Assembly (NCBI RefSeq): GCF_932274485.2
Contig: NC_065881.2
Coordinates: forward strand, 47,750,702 to 47,814,701
Reading direction: 5' to 3'
Length of the DNA: 64,000 nt
DNA from: Patella vulgata
Taxonomy: Eukaryota > Mollusca > Gastropoda > Patellidae
The number at the start of each line of letters is the position of its first letter. The stretch's first letter is position 1. Both the position numbers and the translations under genes were made by a program. Under the pieces are notes generated by a model, which made no database searches, had not been told where the DNA came from, and saw only the letters and a list, made by a program, of their open reading frames with translations. Positions 42,815 through 54,241 of the stretch are shown here, piece after piece.

Positions 42815-44137
42815 TTGGAATGTTTTGTTTTGATCACGGTTCATTGTAAGTGTATTCAGGAACAATTTGGCGATCGGAATGCAGATCTTTGGATCAGACA
42901 ATATAAAGCCTTGTTCAATAGGTCAATCGTTCTCCGTCCCTGGTCAGAGTTTAAATTTTGGGGATTAAAATCGACAGCCGATATATCACAAAACCCGCAC
43001 GCTCATCCAATTTGTTTTTATACACACGCACATTTAAAGTGGACGTTTATTGTTGTCTCACGTTCATCCACGATATTTTGTGGATGCTATACAGGTCGGG
43101 TCTAGATAGTCGAACTATCTTCCCATTCAGGACGTTCAAGACTCGTAATATAAAAATCCCGTAAACGTCTTAGGTAACAGAGTTCTCAATAGTATCTTTT
43201 TACAAACATTGGTAGGATTGTTAACTGAGGTAGAATCACTGGGCTGTCGTTCCTTCTGCTTGCTTTTTAAGTCAAGATGACTGAAATGAGAAATTGTAAC
43301 GAAATATTTGTACTACTAGACAACCTGTTGTTATCTTAACGCCGATGGCTCTTCCGTCTCTATATGAAATTATTATCTATAGTATTTAATTAAATTTCTA
43401 GGTTATAAATCACGATAAATATCAAAAAGATAGTTAATTAACGTCTACACTTTCATTACTGATACTAGACTTTTTATGTGTGTTGCCTCAAATTATCCCA
43501 AGGAGATCCTTTGATGGAGAAGTAAAAAAGCATTATAGATTATCATAGAATAATGACAGTATAAAAGATATTCTAATTAACACCAAAGTCGTGTAATATA
43601 AACAACATTTTTATACGCTCGTATTTCATGCCGGGGTGTACTGTCTACTAACAATTAATGTAACAGAAGTCAGAGTTTTTGAGAGTTATTTTTCAAACTT
43701 GTTGGAATGTTAGGCTAGTCTAAATGATAAACCCTACTGAAAGGTTTTTTGTTCAGGACTTAACGCTCCAGCCATCGCAATTTTGTAAACGCTATGTGTC
43801 AATGTTTAAATACTAGTTTTCCAAATGTGATTGAAGTATTTGGCTAGTTTACGGTTATTTTGAACTTGGTATTATTCAAAATACAGCATATATTTATTTT
43901 TAGTTTGAAAGTGATAATGACTTATTAACCTTTGAATATACAAACCGCCAGAACTGGCAAGGAAATGAGAGGTCATGTTTTATATACTATAATTGAATTT
44001 ATTTAAAAGCCGCTCCTTTTCTCTCCTTTTAAAATGTCAATATGTTCTGGTCGATGTGTTCTGAATTTTGTTTAAATTAACCTTAAGAAAAACTCTAAAC
44101 ATTTGAGATCTTAAAAGCTCTGTGGTTTTTCTTTCAG
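42815..44137. other. Probable intron or upstream region of the 44-kb exon
   Basis: A 96-codon frame at 42815-43105 is unrecognised. The segment ends in a pyrimidine-rich tract and AG (GTGGTTTTTCTTTCAG, 44122-44137), a good 3' splice site for the following exon. Confidence 0.4.
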
Positions 44138-44916
44138 ATTGATGTAACGGAAATGATATAATTTACTGACGTTTGAAAATGGAAAGAATACCGGAAATCC
44201 CATTCCCTCCCTTTGATGATCCGGAACCAAAACCGGTTACAAGTAATGGAGATTTGGGACATTCTGAAAGTTTTAACCTTTCATTGTCAGACAGTTTTGT
44301 CACAGCCCATGATGGTTCAACGATCTGCTCCGATCAATTTCGTAGCATGACCTTTGATAGCTTCAGAAGTTTATCTACCGACACATTCGTCACACCACCT
44401 GGCTCTGAAAGTTCACGCAGTCGGTACGCCGTTAGAGAAATACCGCGCACATTCCCTCGCACACCATCGGATGGCGTACCGGAAGATCAGACATTCCGTG
44501 ATTCTTCCGACTCCCAACAGACTGTCAAGAGTGTCATACTCACTAACGGCAAGTTTGCTTCAGAATCCTTCTTAGCTAAAAGCAAAAGTCAGAATTCTTT
44601 GAAATACGAAGCGAAACGAATGTCAAGTGGTAACCTTAGTAGTGTCAGCAGTTCCATATTTTCCAAGGGCAGTGACAAAGGCAAATCCAAAAACAAAGAC
44701 AAGGCAGGGACAAGCAAGGCCAAAAAAGGCTCACGAATATCATTACCATTGTCCAAATCGTTTCAACATATATTCCGTGACTCTCAAATCATTAAGACTC
44801 CTGGCAGTACTATTACTACTCCATCGGACAAAGCAAACAGCACAGCCACCACTCCTGATGATAGATCTGAAACCAAGAAAAAGATGGGTGGTACAAGAGC
44901 TCTGCTTATTCAAAAG
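44138..44916 (+). CDS. Host coding exon: Ser/Thr-rich disordered N-terminus of an unrecognised protein
   Basis: The exon follows a polypyrimidine-AG acceptor at 44137. Coding should start at ATG 44179 (MERIPEIPFPPFDDPEPKP); a tiny upstream ATG-ATA-TAA lies at 44153. About 246 residues follow. They are rich in Ser/Thr/Pro with acidic and hydrophobic patches (SESFNLSLSDSF, DTFVTPPGSES), a lysine-rich segment (GSDKGKSKNKDKAGTSKAKK) and RISLPLSKSFQHIFRD. There is no signal peptide, membrane segment or known domain, which fits an intrinsically disordered cytoplasmic tail with many possible phosphorylation sites. The exon probably ends at CAAAAG|GTTTGT (44916/44917); T|GTAAGA at 44920/44921 is an alternative donor. 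The frame runs on to 45006, but that part enters an S2 SINE fragment, so read-through is not the real end. Orthology unknown. Confidence 0.75.
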
Positions 44917-44971
44917 GTTTGTAAGATTTGTCTTTTAAATAATAACAAAAATGAGTATATTTATAATGCCG

Positions 44972-45033
44972 TCTTCATTTGTCCAGTCGGAGCAGAATAT
45001 ATATAAGACGTTAAATCCCATTTCATTTCATTT
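44972..45033 (+). mobile_element. S2 SINE 3'-end fragment in intron
   Basis: GTCTTCATTTGTCCAGTCGG, AGCAG, GACGTTAAATCCCATTTC and ATTTC repeats are a plus-strand S2 3' end of about 60 bp. It supports the downstream side of the 44-kb exon being intronic. Confidence 0.8.
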
Positions 45034-45625
45034 TTTTTTATAATGAGCTTCACTCTAGACCGTTAAGGGTCAACTCAAAGTGCGACAGAATTATTACCCC
45101 GGTCTCTTGGGTGCAGCATAAAACTGGATTACACCCGTCTACACTCATTTACAATACTTTAAGTCATATACCACCCTAAAGATTACATGGTTCATTATCA
45201 AACGAATACTCTCCAGACCCACGCATTCACTAAAACTAAACAACAACGACTTAACTTTTTAACGCAATATTTACATTGATATATCAGAAAATGGAAAGGG
45301 GTATTAAGTTCCGTATATTGCTTTCCGCCAGACATCTAAATCAAAAAAAAAGAGAAGAAATAAGTTATTATAGAAAAAGAGATACCATCCATAAGTTTCT
45401 TGGTCTAAAAACATCCGCCTTCTTTAAGACATTTATAAGAGATATAATATTATTAAGTGTGTGATCAGATACAATGTAGTCCCTATTATGACGTCTGGAA
45501 AACTAAGTCAACGCTGATATCATATCAAATATGATGAACTCAATAACAGAGCATATGGTTTTCCTCAAATTCTAATCGATGGCTTCAGACTACAGATTGA
45601 AGCTATAAAAGAGTTCCATTTATGG
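45034..45625. other. Unannotated intronic or intergenic DNA
   Basis: No gene or repeat was recognised. Confidence 0.4.
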
Positions 45626-47325
45626 ATGTGGGTCATTCCATATCAACTGGACCAATGGTGGGAACATGAACCCCTCCAAAAAAATTATAAAAAATATATG
45701 GTATAGTATATGGTCTTTAACTAACAAATTAGAAATTTTACATTTATGGCCATTTGAAATTAGGGTGCTGAAACGAATCATACATTCAGTAATTTTTGTC
45801 AGGTTTTCAGGCGCTTTAAACCCACATTTATAATAGGAGTAGAACTCTCTAATTTTGTAATTACGAATTAAGCATCACCCTCAATGTCCAAAATGTGGCT
45901 AAATGTGGAACAAATGAACTATTCACTTTTATTTTCAGGATTTCCACAGCCTCTGGCAAAGCCACTATTGTATACACAAACTCCAAAACGGGCATAGTTA
46001 GTGTCAGTTTGGCTTTTATCAATTTACAAAAGATTCTGAATCAATGGGATATATACTGTTCCAAATATTCAGTCTCGAAGCTTGTAAGAATTTTTGCTCT
46101 TTAAATTAAGGATAGCATTATATTGTGTTAATTAATATCTCTGGCAAGTTAGTAGATTCACATATTTGTACTTACATCAAGTTAGCGAATGAGTGACAGA
46201 TGGTTACATAAAAAGAAGTCATAATGTGGTAAACATTCAATTCTAGGTTGATAACAGATATCTCATGGGAAGTTTCTCCAGTAAATAAGGGTGGGTTTCA
46301 ACATCATGTGGCTCAATTAACCAATCTCTCTGTTATTTACATCATATTTGACCAATTAGATATTTGAAGGTCCAAAACCCAAAGCTACAAAACTGTCATA
46401 CTTGTGAGAATTCGTCAGACAGCAGACAGATTCTGGAAGGGAAAAGATGTTGCAATTTCTATCAGTAAGAAGTAAATACACAACGTGAAGGGGAAGCAAA
46501 GACGATAGAAGAAATACAAGACGATCTTACTTCTAAGATATGTAGTAAGAAAAGATGCATGGGTCGTACGTAGGATATGGCGATCGGATTGGGTTCCCCG
46601 CTCACCGCGTCTGACAGAAGACCCATGGTACTACAAATTCAATGCACACTGAAAACGTACAGAATATACCCATTTTCTCCTTCAATTCTGGTCATGTGGG
46701 ACGGAGGTTAACATTCTGAATAAGGTTGATAATGAAACTTCATTTACCCTACTATAATATACATTAAAGTCCATCTTGTGTATTTGAAGGCTTATATTTT
46801 TAATGGCTATCATCAAATTGTTGACTTTTCACGTTGATTTTAAAATGACCTATACCCCGCAAACGTGTGCATTGAATTTCTATACTAAATATTTGGAAAA
46901 CTATATATCCTATCGACTCGGAATCTTTTGTAAATTTATAAAAGACAAACTCATATTAACTATGACAATTTTGGAGGTGGTGTATACAATAGTGACTATT
47001 CCAAAGGCTGTGGAAATCCTGAAAAAAAGTGAATAGTTCATTTGTTCCACATTTTGCCACCTGGTGGTACGAACTGTGTGAATCGCACATTGCATGTGAT
47101 GCTAAATTTGTAATCTACACCAAAAGTTGCCTTAGATTACAAAGTTCGAGTGTTCTACTCCTATTAGAATTGTGGGTTTAAAGCACTCGAAAACCTGAAA
47201 GGTATAAATTTGGATTTGTTAGCTTAAGGCCATATAATATAACACATATTTTTTATAATTTTTTGGAGGGGGTCATGTTCCCAACTTTCCGACATTTGAT
47301 CCACTTGACATGGAATGACCCATGT
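45626..47325. mobile_element. 1.69-kb element with ~440-bp inverted repeats and 4-bp ATGT duplication
   Basis: The ends are GGGTCATTCCATATCAACTG at 45630 and the inverse, finishing CACTTGACATGGAATGACCC at 47321. ATGT flanks both (45626-45629, 47322-47325). The arms (to about 46072 and from about 46886) are inverted copies at roughly 80% by eye, e.g. CACTATTGTATACAC in both. The 0.8-kb centre has no transposase. It is a non-autonomous DNA transposon; a 4-bp duplication is unusual and the superfamily is unassigned. A lone end of the same family sits at 61.72-61.88 kb. Confidence 0.85.
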
Positions 47326-47859
47326 CTATTTTTGTCCAAATTATTAATTTTTCTTGTAAGTTTAAATGGTGGTATATTTTGAAGTATATGTGTACACAAA
47401 ACGAATTGCTAGCAAAATAATCGACGCATTGATCGACAAGGAGAAAGTTAAATACATCGATATGGTATATGATACTTAGACAGAATGATAAATAAAAGCT
47501 TTAAATGTCCCCAGGGGATTGAATGACAATAGAATTTGATGAGTACTTATATTACTGAATTCTAAAAGGATTATTATGAGTTCTATGAATGAATGTGAGA
47601 ATTTGATCTATTCTATGTCATCGGTAAGAGCACACCAAGTTAAGAATAAAATGTCGATCCAAAATGGCAGAATATATGATAATAGAGGTCTGAATAGAAT
47701 CCTTATACTTTATTTTGTGACTCTCTTTTTTCATATATACAATAAATAACTCAGATCATTATGGGGAAACGCATATTGATTTATATTTCTTTATCTCTGT
47801 ATGTAATTTGGGTGGGTGTCTCGATAGCGTCGTTACTGCCTACCCTTCATCGAATTGCA
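47326..47859. other. Unannotated DNA
   Basis: No gene or repeat was recognised. Confidence 0.35.
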
Positions 47860-47935
47860 ACTACAATCTTGTATGTACACTATAAATTTGTACACGGGAC
47901 CTCGGTTTTTCATACCATTTAAAAGACTGAAACAC
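47860..47935 (-). mobile_element. S2 SINE internal fragment
   Basis: TGTACACGGGACCTCGGTTT followed by TTCATACCATTTAAAAGACT matches the S2 middle; both ends are missing. Confidence 0.65.
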
Positions 47936-48103
47936 TCTTTCCATATTTCCAAAACTGTTGTCAGATGTTATCTGTGAGAGTTCAATAGTCTCAGAGCTTT
48001 CTTCCATCTCCCTCTAGAGAAGATAATGATCTCGTGGTTAGCCTAATTAATAATTAATAATGGGTGTTTCATGCATGCACGTTTCATTATCTTTTATTTT
48101 CAT

Positions 48104-48397
48104 ATTATACAGGAGCCAAGGTGGCTAAGTGAGTAAACCTGGAGGTTCGATCCCGGTGTTGGCGGAGAAAGTACATCGGGATTTTCCGGCGTGCTTTCCC
48201 GTCAGTGGCGCTGTCTAGTCGTTCGGATGGAACGAAAAACCGAGACCCCGTGTACACAATGACGTGCACGTAACAGATCTCTTGGCAGTGGGAATACGAT
48301 ATAAGAGTAGGCGTATGCCCGTCTTCATTAGCCCAGTCGGAGCAGAGCAGTAGGGCGTTAAACTCCATTTCATTTCATTTCACTTTGAAATTATACA
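48104..48397 (+). mobile_element. S2 SINE, full length with pol III boxes
   Basis: A plus-strand copy between ATTATACA duplications (48104-48111 and 48390-48397). The A-box-like TGGCTAAGTGA is at 48122-48132 and a perfect B-box-like GGTTCGATCC at 48144-48153. Body: GAACGAAAAACCGAGACCCC, TAAGAGTAGGCGTATGCCCG. End: GGGCGTTAAACTCCATTTC and ATTTC repeats. An 87-codon minus-strand frame here is a by-product. Confidence 0.88.
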
Positions 48398-48654
48398 AGA
48401 ATCGCTGTTTTCTTAAAGTTGATTGGGACCTTTAATGACAATGTGTGTTTTTTGGGCTATGAGATTATAAGATATGTTGTTCCAAAGGCTTCGGTCTTTA
48501 TTAAGTAATAATAGCATCATGGTAAAACTTGGGAAATAATATTTATATACACAGTTATAACAAAAACTGTCAGATTTGTGAACTTGCTAAAGCATGGTTG
48601 AAAGAACAAACAATCTCTTTACCTTGTTCAAATGTGTTCATTTTACGTCTCAAC

Positions 48655-48862
48655 CGACATCTAAGGCTAAATGGGGCGGTTTTAAGTTTCCACAGACTTC
48701 TAAAGCTAAATGAGGCGATTCTAAGTTTCCTCAGACTTCTAAAGCTAAATAAAGCGATTCTAATATACATTTCCACGGACTTCTACAGTTAAATGAGGCG
48801 ATTCTAATATTTACGTTTCCACAGACTTTTAAAGCTAAATGAGGCGATTCTACGTTTCCACA
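48655..48862. repeat. Minisatellite, five units of ~39-48 bp
   Basis: The unit is approximately TTTCCACAGACTTCTAAAGC followed by TAAATGAGGCGATTCTAAG. Later units carry a short extra AATATTTACG-like insertion. The repeats make overlapping Arg/Leu-rich frames on both strands (48529-48792 plus, 48776-48570 minus), including a repeated FRSLRKL-type peptide; I regard these as repeat artefacts. Confidence 0.9.
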
Positions 48863-49931
48863 TTAGACGATATCTTCCATTAGGATTTCAGATTGTATCA
48901 ATGACATTTAACAAATTTGGAAAGGAAAAATGTGGTGTGTTTTACTGGGCGACTAAGATGCTTACCAAATAATGGTGTTCGAATGTATATATTCTAAATA
49001 TCAACGTACTGGCTTGTGTTTTGGTATAAAATATCACCGGCAAATTATCCTTCAAAACAATAATCATTATTTGGTTATAAGGAATCTACATGTTTTCGAG
49101 TACAACATGTAATAAACGAATGTCATATTTTTTAGTGTAAAAGAAAGGCCTATTTTATAAATATATTCGAGCCGAATATACCATTGAAGATCGTTAGAAC
49201 ATAACCCAACATCATCCATGTTATCGATTATATTATAAAATGATTTCTCATCAAAATACCGCAAACCCCTTTTTTTTCTGTTTTCGCAAAACGTACCTGA
49301 ATTTAAAATAACACGAGCAGGTAAGAAAATCGGTATACTGTAAATAATTAAAACATTGACGTATAATGAGCGTTTTGCGATAAGAAATCTTATTATGATT
49401 AAAATTACATAAACGGTAGTATGTTTTCGATATTTGCCAACGTGAAAGTTTTATTTTTTTTATAACAACATTTTATTGGAAGTCCTATTCTTGTTCAATA
49501 ATTGGTCTGTGGCAACAAATTGTCGATTCATGTTCTTCTCGGTATGAAAGTTACCCAATCTCATCAAATGAAAGGAGAAATCTATTGGTTTAAATTTCAA
49601 ACGACGAAAATAGAACATTGAACTATGGTTCAGATGTCCATTGATTTGAATCTAAAATAAATGTGGGTATTCATTTCAAGAAACAATACAACATCCTGAC
49701 AGAGATTCCATTTACATGATCGTATTTAATTACTTGCCCTGGAGTGAATGAGTTTGGAACAATTCAAATCGTGTGCAGATTACAAACGGTCATAAATGTC
49801 GTTCATGTTTTGCCTGTCAAAAATGTCGTTATATCTGTTTATCTCCATAAGAGTATTTCTGGATTGAAGTCAACCACGATGTAATAAGTTTTGGTACAGG
49901 AGAATAACTGGTCATAAAACTGGTCCTTGGA
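48863..49931. other. Unannotated AT-rich DNA
   Basis: No gene or repeat was recognised. Confidence 0.4.
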
Positions 49932-49992
49932 AGAGAAATGAAATGGGGTTTAACGTACTACTGTTCAGAACTGACTGGGCTAATGAAGACAG
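49932..49992 (-). mobile_element. S2 SINE 3'-end fragment
   Basis: AGAAATGAAATGGGGTTTAA then CGTACTACTGTTCAG and GGGCTAATGAAGACAGG: the last 60 bp of an S2 copy. Confidence 0.8.
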
Positions 49993-50444
49993 GGTCCTTT
50001 GATCAACTGGTGGCCTCTCATTTTGAATATAATATACGGCAACAACAAACAAAACACAATATTTGTTGTATCTACGTACATATTTCAAAATTTTGTTGGT
50101 CAATGGTTATTATTTCTCGTAAGTTTTGGTTTTATCAATTTGATTAATTTTCATTTAATTATGTATCAGCGAATTCGCGAAGGAATCACAGTATTTTTTA
50201 TTTATTCTTTCTGGAACGCCATTACCATTTCCCATTTAATAAGAACATTTACAGGGCGAACTGATTATGTATCATATTCGATGTAATTCTGTATTTGATT
50301 AAATACTAATTGTTTTTGGTAAGGTACATCAATACATACGTCAGTGATAGGCTACGTCACACGGTACATTAATTATTTTAACCGTTAAGCTTCGTTCGTT
50401 GAATTCTGGTTCCTTCCTTGTATATATTGTCCGAGGAAGTTTCT
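49993..50444. other. Unannotated DNA
   Basis: A 95-codon plus frame (49999-50286) is AT-rich, aromatic and unrecognised; probably chance. Confidence 0.35.
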
Positions 50445-50607
50445 TGAGACGAGGACGAATCTAGTCATTCGGATGAAACGAAAGCCGAGGTCCACTGTAT
50501 ACTTGATTATGAGTAATTTCCCTCATAAACACTGAATGATGTATACCCGCGTCTTCATTTGACCGGTTGACTCAGGAAAGTAGGACTTTAACTCCATTTC
50601 ATTAAAA
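50445..50607 (+). mobile_element. S2 SINE, 5'-truncated and diverged
   Basis: ATCTAGTCATTCGGATGAAA, CGAAAGCCGAGGTCCACTGT, GCGTCTTCATTTGACCGG and GACTTTAACTCCATTTCATT match the second half of S2. Confidence 0.75.
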
Positions 50608-51191
50608 CCAAGAGGACGTTATATTATTACACGGTATGGCGATCACCAACCTCAAGACATGGAAAATGGAGAAAAAAGCATGTTCGTTGATCATTTTTTC
50701 GATAACCCTATCAACCACTCGTGTATTCAAGGGTTTATTACTTTATTTCTAACAAGAAAAAACATTGAATAAGGTTTCGATTTTTCTTTTCGTCGAGTCT
50801 CTGCCAAATAAATGAAGATAGCTAAGTGCACTTTGATGTGTTGCTATAAGACCTGTTGTTCAATACTTGACGAAATTATTCTATCCAAAGACATTATTTT
50901 TTCCGGGCCTAAATCAATTTACTTTAGGGAGACCAAAGTAGTCGAAATAATCGCACACATCATATTCAATAGAAGTCGAAACTTTGATGTTGAAGAAGCT
51001 CGGACTGTGCCACTATGGCTATAAATTACTAATAATACATGATATCGTTTTTTCCCTGGATTTAACAAAACTATTAGGTGTCATGGAGGTCTAGTATGTT
51101 GCAGGCTTCCGCATTAGAAGGCAAATTTGTGGTCTTCTCAAAGTTTTTTTTAATTGATTGTTTAATAGATCTTTCCAAAACATAGAAGTAA
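50608..51191. other. Unannotated DNA
   Basis: No repeat is recognised. A 70-codon plus frame (50812-51024) is unrecognised. Confidence 0.35.
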
Positions 51192-51437
51192 CATAGAGAG
51201 TGACAAATGGGATACAACGTCCTCTCGGGACAAACTGGGTCATTCGGGTATTAAAATAATGGTTAAATTTTATTTCAATAATTCGCATGCGCGTAGAGGT
51301 CTCAGAGAAAACCCCACGAAGTTGGACAGGTGGCCTTACTACGTCTTGTCACATAGGACGTTAAACCCCATTTCATTTCTTTTCACATATAACCTGTGAT
51401 CGAAACCACGCCACTTGACTCAATAACAGATATTTGA
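51192..51437 (-). mobile_element. S1 SINE interrupted by a tiny S2 3'-end insertion
   Basis: S1 in reverse: ATGGGATACAACGTCCTCTC, ATAATTCGCATGCGCGTAGA, TTGGACAGGTGGCC. Within it, at 51352-51387, lies ATAGGACGTTAAACCCCATT plus TCATTTCTTTTCAC, an S2 3' end. It is bounded by CTTGTCACATA and CTTTTCACATA, a near-perfect duplication of the S1 target. S1 then resumes with GATCGAAACCACGCCACTTG. Confidence 0.85.
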
Positions 51438-52206
51438 GAAAAAGTGCAAAACCTATAAATACATCTAAATAAATAAAGGTGTTAGTCAGAAGAGAGCAAC
51501 ACCTTCAGTTTAGCTACATGACCTGACCAGCGATGACATGAGATAACAAACAGCATTCTTGCACACCATAGATTAAGACAAAATATGTATGATTAGGTGA
51601 AACTATAAATGGGTTTGGGGATATGGCATTGTTTATTTCGTTGTTTAGCCTTATTTGAAAGATGGACAACTCAATTTTTTGAAAAATGCTCCCTAATAAT
51701 ATAAATAATCCATAAATACTGTACCGTTTCTATATTGACCCGGTTAACAGATGTAGGGGAATGCAATATCTACAATATTATTAGCATTCGAGTAATTTAA
51801 GTTAATCCGAGTTATGGCTCCTGTCACGTCCATGCACGAGTTTATTAATTTTCGCGTTAATTGAAGCTGTGCACTTGGCGGATCAAAGTTTCTTTATTTT
51901 GTTTGTCAAAGATTTCACTGATTTTACTGTGGGCCCCGGGAGAGGCCCTCCTTTCGAAAAATGAATTCTGTTTTAGAATAAATTAAATATGCATTCTCAG
52001 ACACCCAACATACCCCGTCACCGAACAATCTGTAAAGAACTATTCTTTAGGTCATTGAGTTTGAGAGTGGTGTTAATGGCTAAGTTTATATACAGGATAT
52101 GTATCGTTTAATGTTAACGCTCAGAAGCAAATCAATTTTTACTTGGGACAAATTACTAAGGGGAGAGAACTACAATTTTCCGAAGCCCCGCGGAAGACCT
52201 TAATTC
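51438..52206. other. Unannotated AT-rich DNA
   Basis: No gene or repeat was recognised. Confidence 0.35.
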
Positions 52207-52480
52207 ATAAAATTATGTGAAATGAAATGAAATAAAATATGAAATGAAATGAAATGGGGTTTAACGTCCTACTGTTCTGCTCCTAACCTGGGCTAATGAA
52301 GACGGGCTATGAGGGAAATTTTGCCCGGGCAGCGGCGCTACGGCCTACTCTTATATCGAATTTTACGTGCACGCCAATGTGTACACGGGACCTCGGTTTT
52401 TCGTCTCATTTCGGGGGGACCACGCCGGAAAATCTGAATGAACTTTCTCGGCCAATGCAGGGATGGAAATAAAATTATGT
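52207..52480 (-). mobile_element. S2 SINE, 5'-truncated, with 12-bp target-site duplication
   Basis: ATAAAATTATGT flanks the element (52207-52218 and 52469-52480). The 3' tail is an expanded AAATG/ATTTC-type array. The tRNA-like head is absent: the copy stops at TTTCTCGGCCAATGCAGGGA. Short deletions occur inside. Truncation together with a duplication is direct evidence for LINE-type target-primed insertion of S2. Confidence 0.9.
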
Positions 52481-53040
52481 ATTCTGAAGGTAAGAAAGTT
52501 GACATTGATTCATGTGAATGTTCTTATTCCATGATTTAATAACTATGTTTCACAATATTGAATACTACACGAATGCCTTGTTTCTAGCGTCGGATTATAG
52601 ACAAAATTACATTACGTCCAACCAACAAACAATTTAAACATGTCTCGTATGTAATACATGGGAGATAACTACCTCTCAGCTATGAAGATATTCTGAAGAA
52701 TTCTGGACTACTTTCAAAGTTTAACAATTAAAATACACAGAACACGATGGAATATAATTACTAGTAATTACTGAGAAAGTTTACCGTAGCCTTTAGCAAT
52801 CAAGCAATACAGTTATAAACAATATAGGACATACATTGCATAAAAGTAAATAACAGTAATTTAGTAAAATAATTATGAACAATCCGAGACATGCTAATAA
52901 TTATCTTGCACACAACGTATCTGATGATAACGCCCTTCGGTATTATACCAGCATTTTTTCATCGCACTTTAAAAATAGGGAAGATTGCTATGTACAATTG
53001 AATATGATTACCCCCAATGACTTGTATTTGATCGACGGGT
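52481..53040. other. Unannotated DNA
   Basis: No gene or repeat was recognised. Confidence 0.35.
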
Positions 53041-53125
53041 TTGCTTGATAAAGACTAGTGAATCTTAGTGGAAATGTTGCTCAGTAATAAACAATAATTG
53101 CATTCTATAAAATTGTGTCCCGTGT
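53041..53125. repeat. Diverged relative of the 21.2-kb element core
   Basis: CTTGATAAAGACTAG, a short loop, TTAGTGGAAATGTTGCTC and AATAATTGCATTCTATAAAA align with CTTGATAATGACTAG...CGAAACGTC...TAATTGTATTCC at 21196-21275. It has the same stem-then-GAAA layout but has decayed. Confidence 0.6.
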
Positions 53126-53244
53126 GTTTCCAGTTCCAGCTCTTAGATACATGCCATTAGCATCGAATATATTTACAATAATATTCTCCTTAATTGGAAA
53201 GAAATAAATATAAAATTTTAAAAATCAATACCGGAACTACATTG

Positions 53245-53500
53245 TTTTAAACCGAAATAGGGGAGTTGGGTAGCTGAATGGTTAGCGTGTGCGCCTTGTA
53301 TGATAATGTCTGTCGTTAAGCCAACTGTCGTGTTTTCGATTCCCCGGTTGTACGTGACAAACAATAGGATCGCCTGTCCAACCTCGTGGGTTTGCTCCGG
53401 GTCGTCCGGTTTCCTCCCACTATATGTTAGTCCCGAAATGGCCTAGTTTGTGTCGAGTGGTCGTTAAACCCCATTTGTCTCTCTCTTTTAAACCGAAATA
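53245..53500 (+). mobile_element. S1 SINE with 15-bp target-site duplication
   Basis: TTTTAAACCGAAATA flanks the copy (53245-53259 and 53486-53500). The head is GGGTAGCTGAATGGTTAGCG, with TTTTCGATTCCCCGGTTGTA (B-box region), then GTCCGGTTTCCTCCCACT. An internal deletion removes the GCTAAAGACCCC...ATTGAAATAAA part, and the end is GTTAAACCCCATTTG plus TC. Confidence 0.9.
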
Positions 53501-54140
53501 TAATAAATACATATCACTAGTCCTATGTTTACAAATCTGTAGAATAAATCTGATTTCAGTAAAATATAGATCCATCGTACATGGTACAAAGTTGTTCTAT
53601 GTATTCTGAAAACGGTAAGCATGCCAGTCTTATAATACACAATGGCAACCACAGTGAAATGTGTTGTTCCTTTGGAAGTATCTCATAAGATAATTATAAG
53701 GTTATTGTACTGGTAACAAATATATTTGGTAGTTCTGACATGTTTTACACACGATGGTAATATCTTTAGAATCGCGATTGTCAAATAGCATGCTTATTGT
53801 TTTTTTCTATTATACGCATCTGTCTGTCAATTGAAGCCCAATTTGATACAATCTTTACTCCTTTGTTCGTTTTTAGATTGAATATTAGAGTGTATTTATT
53901 TGACAAGGAAGTTCCACTCAGACATAATATTACATTATGGGTAACATTTCCACAAATTTACACAAATCAACCATCGTTTTAAAATAATACAGATCCGCTA
54001 AAACAATCAGAAGATTCAAGATGTTCGTTTATTTCCCTTGGTTATATTTTATTTAAAAAGTTGTTTTTGCTCTATCTTAATGCTTCACGGTATAATGCAC
54101 TTTAGATCTTCAGGTCTGACGTTGATTCTAACTTGTGGAT
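53501..54140. other. Unannotated AT-rich DNA
   Basis: No gene or repeat was recognised. Confidence 0.35.
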
Positions 54141-54241
54141 TCGATCCCGGGCTTGTAATTAACATGGTGTAAGGTCTCCTGTCAGTTATCACCCCCGCCC
54201 CCTCCCCCTCTCTCTCTCTCTATCTCCCTCTCTTTCTCTGC
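54141..54241. repeat. C/CT-rich microsatellite, possible SINE remnant
   Basis: GATTCGATCCCGGGCTTGTA is followed by a CCCCCGCCCCCTCCCCCTC run and (CT)n. It may be the degraded end of an S1-like copy, but similarity is too low to be sure. Confidence 0.5.

Noticed and set aside
48112-48389. tRNA gene suggested by good A and B boxes
   Set aside because: The boxes belong to the head of an S2 SINE; no full cloverleaf or anticodon arm could be drawn.
48529-48792. Leu/Arg-rich repeat protein
   Set aside because: Explained by the ~39-48-bp minisatellite, which opens frames on both strands.
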